A stretch of DNA of 64,000 bases, from NCBI RefSeq assembly GCF_009857605.1, contig NZ_WWCT01000007.1, positions 176,201-240,200 on the forward strand, written 5' to 3'. Position numbers and translations under genes: made by a program. This stretch comes from Duganella levis. GTDB taxonomy: Bacteria; Pseudomonadota; Gammaproteobacteria; Burkholderiales; Burkholderiaceae_D. Shown here piece after piece: positions 55,027 through 62,746 of this stretch. A model generated the notes under the pieces. The model was given only the letters and a program-made list of their open reading frames with translations. It had not been told where the DNA came from and did no database searches. The number at the start of each line of letters is the position of its first letter. Positions within the stretch are counted from its first letter, which is position 1.

Positions 55027-55060
55027 AAGGCCGGCCCTCTTCGGAGGCGCCGGCCTTTTT
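55027..55060 (+). terminator. Intrinsic terminator of ohr
   Basis: AAGGCCGGC pairs with GCCGGCCTT, enclosing an inner CCTC-TTCG-GAGG stem with a TTCG tetraloop, followed by TTTTT. It lies 24 bases beyond the ohr stop. Confidence 0.9.
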
Positions 55061-55098
55061 CACATACAATCAATGCTTTGATCCTAACGAGACGCGCA

Positions 55099-55551
55099 AT
55101 GATTGAGTGGCACTGGCTGGCTTTTGACGACATTCCCCGCAACGACTGGTATGAGGTGCTGCGCCAGCGGCAGGCCGTCTTCATCCTCGAACAAACCTGT
55201 TTATATCCCGATATCGACGGCTGCGATCCGGTCTGCCATCACTTGATGGGCTGGCGCGAGATCGACGGCCAGCGCACGCTGGTGGCCTATCTGCGCTGCG
55301 TGCCGCCGGGCGTGAAGTTTGACGAGATGTCGCTGGGCCGCGTGCTGACCACGCAGGCCGGCCGCGGCACGGGCGTGGGCCGCGAGTTGCTGGCCAAGGC
55401 GATTCCGCTGTCCGAGCAGCTGCATCCGGGCTATCGCTTCCGCATCGGCGCGCAGGCGCACCTGGAAAAATTCTACGGCAGCTTCGGCTTCGAGACGGTG
55501 ACTGCGCCGTACGACGAAGACGGCATCATGCACGTGGATATGGTGCGTTAA
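55099..55551 (+). CDS. elaA: GNAT-family N-acetyltransferase, ElaA type
   Basis: 150 residues. ElaA-like acetyltransferase: N-terminal WHWLAFDDIPRNDWYEVLRQRQAVFILEQTCLYPDIDGCD, CoA-binding SLGRVLTTQAGRGTGVGRELLAKAI and C-terminal AQAHLEKFYGSFGFETVTAPYDEDGIMHVDM. These are the conserved ElaA blocks; the natural substrate is unknown. ATG 55099 matches the family start; the longer frame from 55078 adds seven poorly conserved residues. Convergent with the sensor-kinase gene, 3-4 bases overlapping at the ends. Confidence 0.9.
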   Translation: MIEWHWLAFDDIPRNDWYEVLRQRQAVFILEQTCLYPDIDGCDPVCHHLMGWREIDGQRTLVAYLRCVPPGVKFDEMSLGRVLTTQAGRGTGVGRELLAKAIPLSEQLHPGYRFRIGAQAHLEKFYGSFGFETVTAPYDEDGIMHVDMVR

Positions 55552-56813
55552 AACGTCAGGATGAAACGCGCGCCGACGCCGACCGAGCGCGCGTGACGCA
55601 CCGTGCCGCCGTTGGCGTGCACCAGGTGGCGCACCATCGCCAGGCCAATGCCCCTGCCCTGCTTTTTGGTCGAAAAGAACGGCGTGAAAATGTGAGCGGC
55701 CAGCGCTTCCGGCACGCCGGGACCATTGTCTGCGACTTCGATGCGCAACCGTCCACCGCGACTGAGGCGCGCGCGCACCTGCGCTTGCGTGCCGGCTTCC
55801 AAAGCGTTCTTCAGCAAATTGATGAGGGCTTGTTCCAGCTGCCCTGGATCGATCATCACTTCCAGCGACGCCGGTTCGACCGAGAAGGTCAGCTTGCCCT
55901 CCCATTGCGGTTCCAGCAGCGCCTTCAGGCGATCAAACAATTCTTCCAGCAGCACGCGCTGCGCCTCTGCTTGCGGCACGGTGGACAGGCTGCGGTAGCT
56001 GCCGACAAAGTCGACCAGGCTGGCGGCGCGGCGGGCGATGGCGTCCAGCGCGGTGCCCAGGTCGGCGTGAATGTCGGCCGGCAGGTTGGCCTGGGCTTCG
56101 TCCAGCAGGCCGCAGGCGGTGCGCGACAGCGATGCTACCGGCGTCAGGGAGTTCATGATTTCGTGCGTGAGCACTTGTACCAATTCGCGCCAGGCGTTGA
56201 GGGCTTCGGCTTCCAGTTCGCTTTCCACCGGCATCAGGGCCGCGAGGCGTTGCGATGCGCCTTGCAGCGCCAATGCAGAGACGGCGACCAGCGCACGCTC
56301 GGCGCCGCGTTCGGTGTCGAAGCTGACCAGTTGACGGTGACCGACCGGCTGTGCGGCCAGCAGTTGATGAAGGTCTTGCGGGGCGCTGGCGCGGCCTGGG
56401 GCCAGCAGGCGGCGGGCGGCGGCGTTCAGCGGCGATACTGCGCCGGCGCCGGCCGCGTGGTCGATGCGGAATAGCGCGATCGGCGCGTGTTCAAGGCGGG
56501 CTTCCAGCGCGAGCATGGTGTCGGTCAATGGCGGATGTGCCACACTGGCTCGGGCGTCGGCGCTGTAGGCCGTCGGCCGCGCGGTGTCGTCGTCGGTAAA
56601 GCGGCTATGCGCCGTCTCCATGCGCGGTGAGCGCGGGGCGAGGCGGCGCAGGCATTGCCACAACAGAGCGGCCGGTGCAACGGCCAGCAGGCCGCACAAC
56701 ACGATGCGGCGTGGCTCGGGTGTTGACGACAGCAGGTCGGCGGCGACCGACAATGCCATCAGGCCCGTCGCGCCGGCCGCCACGCCCAGCTTGAGCATGC
56801 GTTCAGATGCCAT
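55548..56813 (-). CDS. NtrY-like sensor histidine kinase
   Basis: 421 residues. Two N-terminal hydrophobic segments (LGVAAGATGLMALSVAADLL, IVLCGLLAVAPAALLWQCL), then a PAS-like region, then a HisKA domain with the phospho-acceptor His in VQVLTHEIMNSLTPVASL. The HATPase domain has the N box (EQALINLLKNALEAG), G1 (VADNGPGVPEALAAHIFTPFFSTK) and G2 (QGRGIGLAMVRHLV). Start ATG 56813 lies inside the end of the regulator gene (11-base overlap), implying coupled translation. The partner NtrC-like regulator is the upstream gene; together they face the divergent export operon they probably control. Confidence 0.92.
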   Translation of the reverse strand: MASERMLKLGVAAGATGLMALSVAADLLSSTPEPRRIVLCGLLAVAPAALLWQCLRRLAPRSPRMETAHSRFTDDDTARPTAYSADARASVAHPPLTDTMLALEARLEHAPIALFRIDHAAGAGAVSPLNAAARRLLAPGRASAPQDLHQLLAAQPVGHRQLVSFDTERGAERALVAVSALALQGASQRLAALMPVESELEAEALNAWRELVQVLTHEIMNSLTPVASLSRTACGLLDEAQANLPADIHADLGTALDAIARRAASLVDFVGSYRSLSTVPQAEAQRVLLEELFDRLKALLEPQWEGKLTFSVEPASLEVMIDPGQLEQALINLLKNALEAGTQAQVRARLSRGGRLRIEVADNGPGVPEALAAHIFTPFFSTKKQGRGIGLAMVRHLVHANGGTVRHARSVGVGARFILTF

Positions 56814-58179
56814 GCTTGCCCAGCTTGCGGTACAGCGCTGCGCGGCTGATGCCGAGCGTCTTTGCCGCGTGGCTGATGTTGCCGTTAAATTGCGCCAGCG
56901 TCGCCGCAATCGCTGCGCGTTCGATCGCGTCCAGCGTGGTGTCGCCGGAAGAAGCGCTTGCTGGCGCGTCGGCCAGCGCCGGCACGACAACGATGTCGGC
57001 GGCGGCCGGTGTGGTGGCTTGCGCCAGGCTGGGAAGGCCAAAATCGGCAACGCTGTATTCCGCGCCCTGGCCAAGAATCACCGCGCGCTCGCAGGCATGA
57101 CGCAACGCCCGCACATTACCGAGCCAGTCGTGCAGCACCAGCGTATCCAGCGCCCCGGCAGCCACATTGCGCGCCGGCCGCTGGTACTGGGTCTCATACA
57201 TCTTCAGATAATGCGCCAGCAGCAGCGGCACATCCTCGCGCCGCTCGCGCAACGGCGGCACGCGGATCACGATCGTATTCAGCCTGAATAACAAGTCCGC
57301 CCGAAACACCGACGGATCGAACAAACGCGCTTCATCCAGATTGGTGGCGCTGATGATGCGCACATCGATCGCCTCCGGCTTGTCGGCGCCGATCGGCGTC
57401 ACTTCGCGCCGTTCCAGCGCCGTCAGCAGCTTGGCCTGCGCGGCCAGCGGCATATTGCCGATTTCATCCAAAAACAGCGAACCGCCGCGCGCCGCCTGGA
57501 AGCGCCCCGCCCTGTCAGCCTTGGCATCGGTGAACGAGCCTTTGCGGTGGCCGAACAACTCGCTCTCAAACGTCGATTCCGGCAACGCCCCCATGTCCAC
57601 CGCCAGCAGGGTGCCGCTGGCACGGCGCGACGCCGCGTGAATCGCCCGCGCCACCAGCTCCTTGCCGACGCCGTTCTCGCCCAGCACCATCACATTAGCC
57701 TCGGTCGGCGCCACGCTGGCGATCAAGGCTTTCAACTCGCGCATGGCGCGCGACTCGCCCATCAACTCCGGCGAACCGGCCGATGCGCCGCGTCCTGCCT
57801 CCCGCCGCGCCAGCGCCTGATCCACTGCCGCGATCAATCGCGCGTTACCCCACGGCTTGGTGATGAAATCTCCCGCGCCGCGCTTGAGCGCTTCCACGGC
57901 CAGCGGCACGTCGGCATACGCAGTCATCGCGATCACCGCCGGCGGATTCGCCTGCGCGCGCAGCACGTCGAGCAGTGCCAGGCCTTCCGCACCGTTGATG
58001 CGGCCAGGCGTGAAGTTCAGGTCCAGCAGCACCACGTCCGGCACGCCGCGCGCCAGCAAAGCCGGCAAGCTGGCTGGATCGCATAGAGTGGCCACTTGGC
58101 CATAGCGCCGCCGCAGCAGCATCTGGGCGGCAGTGGCGACATCGGCATCGTCATCAAGGATCAGGATATAGGCAGACAT
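56803..58179 (-). CDS. NtrC-family sigma-54 activator
   Basis: 458 residues. Receiver domain with Asp53 (DVVLLDLNFTPGR), then an AAA+ domain: Walker A LGENGVGKE (residues ~166-174), Walker B SLFLDEIGNM (~234-243), and the sigma-54 contact loop reading GSFTDA (214-219) instead of GAFTGA, with the Phe-Thr pair kept. A Fis-type HTH ends the protein (LAQFNGNISHAAKTLGISRAALYRKLGKHGI). It lies immediately upstream of its kinase and is divergent from an export operon carrying a sigma-54 promoter and two tandem inverted repeats. It is therefore the likely activator of that operon. Confidence 0.93.
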   Translation of the reverse strand: MSAYILILDDDADVATAAQMLLRRRYGQVATLCDPASLPALLARGVPDVVLLDLNFTPGRINGAEGLALLDVLRAQANPPAVIAMTAYADVPLAVEALKRGAGDFITKPWGNARLIAAVDQALARREAGRGASAGSPELMGESRAMRELKALIASVAPTEANVMVLGENGVGKELVARAIHAASRRASGTLLAVDMGALPESTFESELFGHRKGSFTDAKADRAGRFQAARGGSLFLDEIGNMPLAAQAKLLTALERREVTPIGADKPEAIDVRIISATNLDEARLFDPSVFRADLLFRLNTIVIRVPPLRERREDVPLLLAHYLKMYETQYQRPARNVAAGALDTLVLHDWLGNVRALRHACERAVILGQGAEYSVADFGLPSLAQATTPAAADIVVVPALADAPASASSGDTTLDAIERAAIAATLAQFNGNISHAAKTLGISRAALYRKLGKHGI

Positions 58180-58230
58180 GCAAGCATTCTAGCAGCCACT
58201 CGGCCGCTGTAAACGCCCACTTCCAACAGC

Positions 58231-58246
58231 TGTTCAGTTGCGAACA
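58231..58246. promoter_or_regulatory. Upstream activator site 1 (TGTTC-N6-GAACA)
   Basis: TGTTC and GAACA with a 6-base centre, part of a perfect 7-base-arm repeat GCTGTTC/GAACAGC. Its centre is about 98 bases before the predicted sigma-54 transcription start. Likely binding site of the divergent NtrC-type activator. Confidence 0.65.
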
Positions 58247-58254
58247 GCGTGCAC

Positions 58255-58270
58255 TGTCCGGAAATGAACA
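58255..58270. promoter_or_regulatory. Upstream activator site 2 (TGTCC-N6-GAACA)
   Basis: Same architecture as the site at 58231 with one changed base, 24 bases further along, centre about 74 bases before the predicted start. Tandem sites are usual for sigma-54 activators. Confidence 0.65.
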
Positions 58271-58309
58271 CCCGGCCGGCGCAAGCGGATAAAAACCGCG
58301 TTTTCAGCA

Positions 58310-58325
58310 TGGCACAGCGTTTGCT
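58310..58325 (+). promoter_or_regulatory. Sigma-54 promoter of the export operon
   Basis: TGGCAC-AGCGT-TTGCT: the invariant GG (58311-58312) and GC (58323-58324) are 12 bases apart, as required for -24/-12 promoters. The predicted start of transcription is at about 58336, directly before the first ATG of the adaptor gene. Confidence 0.8.
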
Positions 58326-58336
58326 GTAAGACCGCT

Positions 58337-59641
58337 ATGCACATCAAAAAAAAATTTGAAACCACCGCCCCCCACCTCCCCGCCAGCGGCGTGGCCATGG
58401 ACGCCGTGGTGCCGCGCCGGCGCGGCAAGCGCATCGCCATCATCATTGCCAGCGTGGTGGCGACAGCAGTCGCAGCATACGCATTGTGGTCGTGGATGCC
58501 ACGCGGCCTGCAAATCGACGGCGCCGACCTGCGCATCGGCCAGGCCACGCGCGGCGTCTTCGTCGACGACATCATCGTGCGCGCCAATGCCGAACCGCTC
58601 AACTCTGTGATCCTCGACGCGGTGGAATCGGGCCGCGTGGAAGAAGTGTTTGCCGTCGATGGCGCGCTGGTGAAAAAAGGCCAGCTGTTGTTCCGCATCT
58701 CTAACCCGCAACGCAACCTGGAGCTGCTGGCGCGCCAGTACGAACATTCGGTCAGCGTCTTCAATCTGTCCAACCTGCGGGTAGCACAAGAGGCCAGCGC
58801 CAGCGACCACCAGCGGCGGCTGGACGACCTGCAATTCGCGCTCGATCAGGCACGCAAGCAGCATGCGCGCAATGTGCGGCTGGCAGCGCAAGGCTTTATC
58901 TCCGGCGTGGCACTGGAGGAGTCGGAAGACAAACTCGCGCAGCAGGCGCGCGCCCTGAAACAGGAACAGCAAGCCAACGTGGCCGAATCGCGCGTGCGGC
59001 AAAGCGCCGAACAGCAGATGGAGAGCTCGATCCAGGGCCTGAACTCGGGCCTGAAACTGGTCTCCGCCACAGTGGATGCGCTGGCGGTGCGCGCGCCGGT
59101 CGAAGGCCGGCTGACCAACTTCCGCCTGCAAGTGGGCGAGTCCATCTCGACCGGCAAGAACATCGGCCGCATCGACGATCCGACGCGCTTCAAACTGTCG
59201 GCCAGCGTGGACGAGTATTACCTGAACCGCATGGCGGTCGGCCGCCATGGCAACGTGCAGCAGGATGGCCGCAGCTATGCCGCCGACATCAGCACCATCT
59301 ACCCGCAGATCAAGGACGGCCGCTTTACGGTGGAGATGGTGTTCACCAACGGCCAGCCGCCGGTGCTCAATCCCGGCCAGAGCCTGGACGCGCGCATCAC
59401 CCTCGGCGAACCGGCGCCGGCGCTGCTGCTGCCCAACGGCGCCTTCATCAACGATAGCGGCGGCGCCTGGGTCTATGTGCTGGACGCCACCGGCCACAGT
59501 GCCCAGCGGCGCGCAGTGCGCACCGGCCGCCGCAACAACAGCCAGATCGAAGTGCTGGAAGGCCTGAGCGTCGGCGACAAGGTGATCCTGTCCAGCTACG
59601 CCGCTTACGGAAATTCACCACGGCTGCAAATTCCGCAGTAA
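58337..59641 (+). CDS. Periplasmic adaptor (membrane fusion protein) of an ABC exporter
   Basis: 434 residues from ATG 58337. A membrane anchor (IAIIIASVVATAVAAYALWSW) is followed by a barrel-sandwich domain (NSVILDAVESGRVEEVFAVDGALVKKGQLLFRI), a long coiled-coil hairpin (~110-215) and beta-barrel part (VRAPVEGRLTNFRLQVGESISTGKNIGRIDD), as in MacA/HlyD. The sigma-54 promoter predicts transcription starting at about 58336. Translation from 58337 would therefore be leaderless, and ATG 58397 (MDAVVPRRRGKR, 414 residues) is a serious alternative. First gene of an operon with an ATPase and two permeases; together they would span the inner membrane and periplasm. Substrate unknown; antimicrobial peptide or lipid-like export is typical of relatives. 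Confidence 0.9.
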   Translation: MHIKKKFETTAPHLPASGVAMDAVVPRRRGKRIAIIIASVVATAVAAYALWSWMPRGLQIDGADLRIGQATRGVFVDDIIVRANAEPLNSVILDAVESGRVEEVFAVDGALVKKGQLLFRISNPQRNLELLARQYEHSVSVFNLSNLRVAQEASASDHQRRLDDLQFALDQARKQHARNVRLAAQGFISGVALEESEDKLAQQARALKQEQQANVAESRVRQSAEQQMESSIQGLNSGLKLVSATVDALAVRAPVEGRLTNFRLQVGESISTGKNIGRIDDPTRFKLSASVDEYYLNRMAVGRHGNVQQDGRSYAADISTIYPQIKDGRFTVEMVFTNGQPPVLNPGQSLDARITLGEPAPALLLPNGAFINDSGGAWVYVLDATGHSAQRRAVRTGRRNNSQIEVLEGLSVGDKVILSSYAAYGNSPRLQIPQ

Positions 59642-59672
59642 CCTCTCTTTACCTCACCATAAGGCACACGCA

Positions 59673-60353
59673 ATGCTCAAACTCGTCGGCGTCAGCAAAG
59701 TTCATCAAGCGGGAGAAATCCAGACCACGGCCCTGGACCGCATCGACCTGGAAATCGAAGCCGGCGAATACGTCGCCATCACCGGGCCTTCCGGCTGCGG
59801 CAAATCGACCATGCTCGGCATCCTCGGCCTGCTGGACGTCCCGACCCGCGGCGAATACTGGTTTGAAGGCCAGAACATCGCCGGCTGGAGCGAAGCGCAG
59901 TTGAACAAGCTGCGGCGCGGCCGCATCGGCTTCATCTTCCAGAGCTTTAACCTGATCGAAGAACTGACGGTGTTCGAGAACGTGGAACTGGCGCTGGAAT
60001 ACAACGGCACGCCGGCACGCGAACGGCGCGAGCGCGTCACCGCGATGCTGAACAAGCTGGGGGTCGGCCACCGTGCCGGCCATCGGCCGTCGCAGCTGTC
60101 CGGCGGCCAGCAGCAGCGCGTGGCGATTGCGCGCGCGCTGGTGTCCGGCCCTGCCGTGCTGCTGGCCGATGAACCGACCGGTAACCTGGACAGCGCCCAC
60201 GGCGATGAAGTCATGCGCCTGCTGCGCGACATCAACGCCGAAGGCACGACGGTGGTGATGGTGACCCACTCGCCCGATCACGCGGCGCAAGCCTCGCGCA
60301 CCCTGAACCTGCTGGACGGCCGCGTCATGGTCGATGCGCTGCAAGCAGCATGA
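59673..60353 (+). CDS. ABC transporter ATPase (MacB/LolD type)
   Basis: 226 residues. Walker A GPSGCGKS (38-45), Q-loop IFQSFNLIEELTVFEN, signature LSGGQQQRVAIARAL (142-156), Walker B VLLADEPTG (162-170), and a D-loop NLDSAHG. Like LolD and the MacB N-terminal domain it serves FtsX-type permeases. It overlaps the following permease by 4 bases (ATGA). Membrane-bound with the two permeases. Confidence 0.95.
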   Translation: MLKLVGVSKVHQAGEIQTTALDRIDLEIEAGEYVAITGPSGCGKSTMLGILGLLDVPTRGEYWFEGQNIAGWSEAQLNKLRRGRIGFIFQSFNLIEELTVFENVELALEYNGTPARERRERVTAMLNKLGVGHRAGHRPSQLSGGQQQRVAIARALVSGPAVLLADEPTGNLDSAHGDEVMRLLRDINAEGTTVVMVTHSPDHAAQASRTLNLLDGRVMVDALQAA

Positions 60354-62743
60354 TGCTGCGCGACTTCCGCATCGGCTGGCGGCTGCTGTTGCAGCAGCCG
60401 GCCTACTCGCTGGTAGTGATCGGCGGCCTGGCAATCGGCTTTGCCGCCTGCTTCCTGCTGTTCGGCTACGTGGCCTTCTGCCTCAACTTCAACAGCAGCA
60501 TCCCGGATAGTGAACGCGTGCTGGCGATCAAACAGCGCGTCAACGTGTTCCCGCGTCCCGATTGGCAGTTGCGCGCACCGATGCAGCTGCGCGACGTCGC
60601 CATCAACAGCGGCGCCGTCAGCGAAGCAGCTTTCGTCAAGAGCCTCGACACGCCGCTGCGCGCCGGCACCGAGTTGCGCGCCTTGCAGCTTTATGCGGTG
60701 GACCCGGCATTCCGCAGCATCTTCAACCTGCAGGCGCAGACGGGCGATGTGCAAGCGGCGCTCATCCAGCCGGATGGTCTGGCGCTGACGCAAAGCGCCG
60801 CCGCCAAGCTATTCGGCGCCGAACCGGCGCTGGGCCGCACCGTGCGTCTTGAGAACACCACCTTGCAGGTGCGCGCCGTGATGCCCGATCCGCCGGCCAA
60901 CAGCACCCAGCAATACGAAGCGCTGATTGGCACCGGCAGCACTGCCTGGGCAGAGCGCAACAGCGCGCGTGATTCCTGGGTCACTGGCATGGTCTACCTG
61001 AAGATCAAGCCCGGCGCCACCACGGACGGCTTGACGGCGCAACTGCAAACGGCGATTGAAGCGTCTCCGCTTAGCCAGCGTGTGCGCAAGGGCGCCATGG
61101 GCAAGGGGCTGAATGGACGCAACGTGTCAGATATCCGCCTGCAATCGCTCAGCGATGCCTATTTCGACCCCGACCTGGCCGCCAGTCGCGGTGGCGACGC
61201 CTATGGCAGCATCAGCGGCGTATTCGGCCTGGCCGCCGGCGGCTTGCTAATCCTGCTGCTGGCGGCGATCAACTACGTCAACCTGGCCACCGTGCGCACG
61301 CTGCGCCGCCAGCGCGAGATCGGTTTGCGCAAGCTGCTGGGCGCCAGCACCGGCCAACTGCTGCGGCAGTTCCTCAGCGAGTCGGTGCTGACCGCCATGC
61401 TGGCCGCCATCGCCGGCATCATGCTAGCGTGGCTGCTGCTGCCGACCTTCTCGAACCTGGTCAACCGCCATCTGGAAGGCATGGTTACCCCGCTGGCCTG
61501 CCTGATCGCATTGGGCTTCAGCGTGATCATCGGTCTGGTGGCCGGCGCCTATCCGGCGTGGCTGGCGCAGCATGCGCGTCCCGCCAGTGCACTGGCAGGA
61601 CGCGGCAACAGCGAGACCGTCTCCGGCCTGTGGCTGCGCCGCTTGCTCACCGTGCTGCAATTCAGCAGCGCCATGGCGCTCAGTGCGGGCACGCTGGCGG
61701 TAGCCTGGCAGACCTGGTACGCCAGCCATGCATCACCCGGTTTCGATCCGGCGCACCTGCTGATACTGGACCTGCCCCGCGATAGTGAAGGCAAGCCGTC
61801 CGCCGATGCCATGCTCGAACAACTGCGCCGGCTATCTGGCGTGCAGGGCGTCGCCACCATTTCGGAAGCCGTGGGACGCGATGGCATGAAGTTAACCAAT
61901 CTGGTCGCCACGCGCGACGGCGGTGAAATTCCGCTGGAGGCCAAATTCGTCAGCCCTAACTGGTTTGAAGTGAACCGCCTGACGCCCGTCTTCGGCCAAA
62001 GCTTCAATCCCGCGCTCGACCCGCACGATGAGAGTGACAAAGGCGGCGTGATGCTGAACGCCGCCGCTGCGGCAGCGCTGGGATTCGCCACGCCGCAGGA
62101 AGCGGTGGGCGTGACCATGCCGAAGGGCTTCCGCATCATCGGCATTGCGCCGGACTTGCGCTTCCAGGGCCTGCACGCACCGTCCAAAGCGCTGATCTAC
62201 CGCGTGCGGCCAAGCAGCGTAGCGATGATACGCACCAGCGCCACGATGGAACAGGCGTACGACATGATCGACCCACTGTGGCGCCGCAACTTCCCCAACG
62301 CGATCATGACGCTGACTACGCAAGAAACGGTGCTGGCCGACCGCTACGCCGCCGACGCGCGGTTGATGCGCATCCTCGCCATCAGCAGCATCACGGCGAT
62401 TGCGCTGGCGGCGTTCGGCATCTATGTACTGTCGGCCTACAGCGTGCAGCGCAGCCGGCGCGAGATCGTCCTGCGCAAACTGCACGGCGCTGCCGGCAAG
62501 CACATTGCGCTGATGCTGGCGCGCGAGTTCTCGGTGCTGGTCGGCGCAGGCGCCATCATCGGCCTGCCGCTGGCGGCGGTGGCAACGCAACGCTACCTTG
62601 CCAGCTACACCGAGCACGCACCGGTCGGCGTCTGGACACTGGCGGCGGCCTTGCTGCTGGCAGTCCTGGTCGCGCTGCTGGCCACCACCCGTCACACGCT
62701 GACAGCAATGCGCATGTCGCCGCTCCTGGCACTCAAGGACTAA
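60350..62743 (+). CDS. ABC permease with FtsX/MacB-type domains
   Basis: 797 residues. N-terminal membrane segment (LVVIGGLAIGFAACFLLFGYVAF), a large periplasmic MacB-PCD-like domain, a three-segment FtsX module around residues 290-410 (VFGLAAGGLLILLLAAINYVNLATVRTLRRQREIGLRKLLGAS), a central segment, a second periplasmic region and a second FtsX module at the C-terminus (ILAISSITAIALAAFGIYVLSAYSVQRSRREIVLRKLHGAAGKHI). Duplicate FtsX modules give the 8-9 membrane segments typical of this subgroup. Overlaps the ATPase stop by 4 bases, and the next gene starts 4 bases after its stop, implying one operon. Confidence 0.93.
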   Translation: MMLRDFRIGWRLLLQQPAYSLVVIGGLAIGFAACFLLFGYVAFCLNFNSSIPDSERVLAIKQRVNVFPRPDWQLRAPMQLRDVAINSGAVSEAAFVKSLDTPLRAGTELRALQLYAVDPAFRSIFNLQAQTGDVQAALIQPDGLALTQSAAAKLFGAEPALGRTVRLENTTLQVRAVMPDPPANSTQQYEALIGTGSTAWAERNSARDSWVTGMVYLKIKPGATTDGLTAQLQTAIEASPLSQRVRKGAMGKGLNGRNVSDIRLQSLSDAYFDPDLAASRGGDAYGSISGVFGLAAGGLLILLLAAINYVNLATVRTLRRQREIGLRKLLGASTGQLLRQFLSESVLTAMLAAIAGIMLAWLLLPTFSNLVNRHLEGMVTPLACLIALGFSVIIGLVAGAYPAWLAQHARPASALAGRGNSETVSGLWLRRLLTVLQFSSAMALSAGTLAVAWQTWYASHASPGFDPAHLLILDLPRDSEGKPSADAMLEQLRRLSGVQGVATISEAVGRDGMKLTNLVATRDGGEIPLEAKFVSPNWFEVNRLTPVFGQSFNPALDPHDESDKGGVMLNAAAAAALGFATPQEAVGVTMPKGFRIIGIAPDLRFQGLHAPSKALIYRVRPSSVAMIRTSATMEQAYDMIDPLWRRNFPNAIMTLTTQETVLADRYAADARLMRILAISSITAIALAAFGIYVLSAYSVQRSRREIVLRKLHGAAGKHIALMLAREFSVLVGAGAIIGLPLAAVATQRYLASYTEHAPVGVWTLAAALLLAVLVALLATTRHTLTAMRMSPLLALKD

Positions 62744-62746
62744 GCG

